NCBI GenBank assembly: GCA_027083895.1
Contig: JALWMN010000017.1
Span: 1 to 8,008 of the forward strand
DNA: 8,008 bases
Direction of reading: 5' to 3'
Origin: Campylobacteraceae bacterium
GTDB taxonomy: Bacteria > Campylobacterota > Campylobacteria > Campylobacterales > Sulfurovaceae
Shown: in pieces, positions 6,746 to 8,008 of the stretch
Position numbering within the stretch: position 1 is the first letter of the stretch
Layout of the letters: each line of letters starts with the position of its first letter
Notes under the pieces: generated by a model
The model's database searches: none
What the model saw: only the letters and a program-made list of their open reading frames with translations
What the model was told of the DNA's origin: nothing
Translations under genes and position numbers: made by a program

Positions 6746-6774
6746 AGTATAATCATACCCAAAAAAGGTATAAA
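6746..6774 (-). promoter_or_regulatory. Candidate promoter for the DUF808-led minus-strand genes
   Basis: Reading the minus strand, TTTATA (6774-6769) and TATACT (6751-6746) are separated by exactly 17 bases, with 4/6 and 5/6 matches to the sigma-70 consensus. The -10 overlaps the plus-strand TATAAT by four bases, so the two promoters would compete for polymerase. It would give DUF808 a leader of about 130 bases containing the inverted repeat. Confidence 0.35.
6748..6753 (+). promoter_or_regulatory. -10 box of the DedA gene promoter
   Basis: A perfect TATAAT lies 23 bases before the ATG at 6777, predicting a leader of about 17 bases with AAGG (6765-6768) as ribosome site. The heptamer repeat occupies the upstream side and no good -35 is seen 17 bases away (TTGGCT at 6720-6725 is 22 bases away), so the promoter may rely on the -10 or on a bound activator. 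Confidence 0.55.
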
Positions 6775-6776
6775 GT

Positions 6777-7328
6777 ATGGATTTCTCCTCTCTTGAGACA
6801 TGGGGGTATTTGGCAATTGCCTTCTTCTCTTTTGGCGGCTCTATGCTCATTGTTGCAACTGCAGGGGTCTTTGCCTATCTAGGGCACATAAACTTGCCGC
6901 TAGCTCTTATAGTTGCTGCAATCTCTAACTTTATGGGAGATAACTTTTTATTCTATCTAGCAAAATACCATAAAAGAGATATTCAAAAATATCTTGCAAA
7001 ACACCGCAGAAAGATCGCTCTAACTAAACTAATTATGAAAAAGTATGGGGTGGCAGCTATATTTATCCAAAAGTTCATCTATGGAGTAAAAACACTTATC
7101 CCAATTATTATGGCACTTGGAAAGTATGACTTTAAAAAGTTTATATTCTATAACTTCTTTGCATCTATTGTTTTTGTTGCAACTATTGGGCTACTTTCAT
7201 ACTACTCAAGCGAGATTATTATTAAGATTTTTAATTTCATAAAAGACAAACCATACATTGCACCACTCATTTTAGCAGTAATTGTATTGATAGCATGGAA
7301 TTATCTAAAACGTACTGCACAAAAATAA
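6777..7328 (+). CDS. Divergent DedA-family (SNARE-associated/VTT domain) membrane protein
   Basis: A 183-residue membrane protein of the DedA superfamily, members of which include lipid scramblases and transporters, among them undecaprenyl-phosphate recyclers. A re-entrant-like hydrophobic stretch at 11-34 ends in V-A-T-A-G. A second spans 38-62 and carries M-G-D-N-F-L-F-Y (53-60), the counterpart of the G-D-x-x-x-Y motif. The signature loop reads F-I-Q-K-F-I-Y-G-V-K-T-L-I-P (96-109), where most relatives have R-F-x-P-G-x-R-T. Both arginines are lysine here (99 and 105), and the proline before the glycine is tyrosine. The acidic E-x-x-x-P-x-x-P region near residue 18 is replaced by S-F-G-G-S. 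Helices at about 124-141 and 160-176 close the protein. It is the only rightward gene, with its own TATAAT promoter and AAGG site. It may have a lipid-carrier job serving the adjacent glycan genes, but the altered residues mean the activity may differ. Confidence 0.82.
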   Translation: MDFSSLETWGYLAIAFFSFGGSMLIVATAGVFAYLGHINLPLALIVAAISNFMGDNFLFYLAKYHKRDIQKYLAKHRRKIALTKLIMKKYGVAAIFIQKFIYGVKTLIPIIMALGKYDFKKFIFYNFFASIVFVATIGLLSYYSSEIIIKIFNFIKDKPYIAPLILAVIVLIAWNYLKRTAQK

Positions 7329-7382
7329 CTCCACTTATCCATCCCCTCAAGATCACTACTAAGGATCAATTCTCACTTCACT

Positions 7383-7425
7383 CCAAATGTATATTGAATT
7401 TGGTAAAAATTTGACTAACCAAGTT
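7383..7425. terminator. Two overlapping weak hairpins between convergent genes
   Basis: The 108-base gap between the DedA and GtrA stops holds CCAAAT/ATTTGG (7383-7388 with 7398-7403) and AATTTGGT/ACCAAGTT (7397-7404 with 7418-7425, one G-T pair). They share an arm, so only one can form at a time. No long T tract follows on either strand. Position favours a terminator, but the structure is poor; nothing else is seen in this gap. Confidence 0.22.
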
Positions 7426-7436
7426 ACTAAAAGCTA

Positions 7437-7820
7437 TTATCGAAAGGTCACAAAACGATTCAAAAGGTAAAAGAGGGTACTATAGATAACCATTCCAACA
7501 AAAAAAGCATAATCTGTTGGCATTAAATTATTTTCTACTATAAAGCGGAGCCCATAGTAGCTTGTGATGTAAGAGATTGCAAAAGCAGTAAGAAATTTTG
7601 CAAACTCTCTTATTTTACTCTTATTGCTAAAGAAGACAAGTTTTCTGTTTAGAAAAAAGCTTATAATAATGCCTATAACATAACTAATAAAGTAGGAGTA
7701 GCTATAACTTAAACCTACAATATGGAAGAAAAATAGAATAATTAGGTACCCTATTATAGTATTAATAATACCCACACCAACAAAACGAAAAAAGGTTTTA
7801 TCGAATATTTTTCTAATCAT
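7437..7820 (-). CDS. GtrA-family membrane protein (putative polyprenyl-phosphate sugar flippase)
   Basis: A 127-residue protein with four hydrophobic helices (about 11-33, 41-58, 74-93 and 104-120), the normal length for the GtrA family. Family landmarks are F-R-F-V-G-V-G-I-I-N-T-I-I-G-Y (11-25), Y-V-I-G-I-I-I-S-F-F-L-N-R-K-L-V-F (47-63) and the C-terminal Y-L-L-N-R-F-V-T-F (118-126). GtrA proteins are thought to move undecaprenyl-phosphate-linked sugars across the inner membrane for glycosylation of O-antigen, teichoic acid or arabinogalactan. The ATG at 7820-7818 overlaps the stop of the upstream deacetylase gene as ATGA, with no clear ribosome site, so translation is probably coupled. The family 2 transferase at 1181-2128 is a possible partner but lies in a separate gene run. 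Family call is strong; the cargo is inferred. Confidence 0.9.
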   Translation of the reverse strand: MIRKIFDKTFFRFVGVGIINTIIGYLIILFFFHIVGLSYSYSYFISYVIGIIISFFLNRKLVFFSNKSKIREFAKFLTAFAISYITSYYGLRFIVENNLMPTDYAFFVGMVIYSTLFYLLNRFVTFR

Positions 7821-8008
7821 CTTTTGAGTGCCAATACAGCTTCGAGCTCTTTTTCTCTATCTTTTGAGACACGGTAAGCTTTTTCTACTGCATCATAGAA
7901 GCGGACATCTCTATCGAGTGCTATAACACTTGGATGCACCATAATCTCATAGCTCTCTTTTGCATTTTGAAGCTTTTGTAGAATATCTTTACCAATTACT
8001 CCGGTATA
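7817..8008 (-). CDS. C-terminus of a YdjC/ChbG-like carbohydrate deacetylase (5' end outside the window)
   Basis: The last 63 codons of a minus-strand gene are visible, ending in TGA at 7819-7817. The piece reads G-V-I-G-K-D-I-L-Q-K-L, then Y-E-I-M-V-H-P-S (visible residues 20-27), then F-Y-D-A-V with a later D-R-E-K-E-L-E-A-V. An E-(I/L)-M-x-H-P motif followed after 20-30 residues by R-x-x-E-L is characteristic of the C-terminal end of YdjC/ChbG/HpnK-type deacetylases, which remove N-acetyl groups from amino-sugar glycans or related molecules; the His of H-P-G is conserved in the family, with Ser replacing the Gly here. The catalytic Asp and His residues of the N-terminal part lie beyond the right edge. 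It overlaps the GtrA gene by four bases. The coding call is firm, the family call moderate. Confidence 0.68.
   Translation of the reverse strand, partial: YTGVIGKDILQKLQNAKESYEIMVHPSVIALDRDVRFYDAVEKAYRVSKDREKELEAVLALKR

Noticed and set aside
7329..7436. Small gene or RNA in the convergent gap
   Set aside because: No frame with a start and ribosome site and no stable GC-rich fold; only weak hairpins are present.
1..8008. CRISPR array, tRNA, insertion sequence, prophage or toxin-antitoxin genes
   Set aside because: No regular spaced repeats, cloverleaf-like segments, transposase motifs or small paired toxin-type frames were seen; the genes are ordinary envelope families.

Overview
The window is AT-rich bacterial DNA, densely packed with genes. 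The coding strand uses many AGA and GAG codons, intergenic gaps are very short, and start/stop codons often overlap. With an MsbA-like exporter, a DUF808 membrane protein and a divergent DedA protein alongside glycan genes, this suggests a Campylobacterota (Epsilonproteobacteria) chromosome, probably a free-living sulfur or hydrogen oxidiser. That placement is an inference from style and gene content. Nothing in the window, such as rRNA, proves it.

Layout. From about 6607 down to position 1, six genes run on the minus strand with gaps of at most 61 bases. In transcription order they are a DUF808 inner-membrane protein, an MsbA-type ABC exporter (TTG start), a large GT-C-fold membrane glycosyltransferase with a periplasmic beta-rich insert, a DPM-synthase-like family 2 glycosyltransferase with two C-terminal membrane helices, a family 4 glycosyltransferase, and the start of a small membrane protein (possibly a flippase-like UPF0104/LPG-synthase-type protein) that leaves the window. 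Positions 6608-6776 form a divergent control region. It holds a heptamer tandem repeat, an inverted copy of that repeat, and overlapping divergent -10 boxes. A DedA-family gene reads rightward from it (6777-7328). It converges on a second minus-strand pair, the C-terminus of a YdjC/ChbG-like carbohydrate deacetylase (entering from the right edge) and an overlapping GtrA-family gene (7437-7820).

How the genes may work together. The family 2 enzyme would charge polyprenyl phosphate with a sugar. A GtrA-like or flippase-like protein would turn the sugar-lipid to the periplasmic face. The GT-C enzyme would then transfer the sugar there to a glycan or lipid. The family 4 enzyme would add sugars on the cytoplasmic side, the ABC exporter would move a lipid or lipid-linked glycan across the inner membrane, and the deacetylase would trim N-acetyl groups. 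This is a plausible envelope glycolipid or surface-polysaccharide locus. Each family assignment rests on motifs visible in the sequence, but substrates and the joint pathway are inferred. No RNA genes, insertion sequences, CRISPR arrays or prophage genes were seen.
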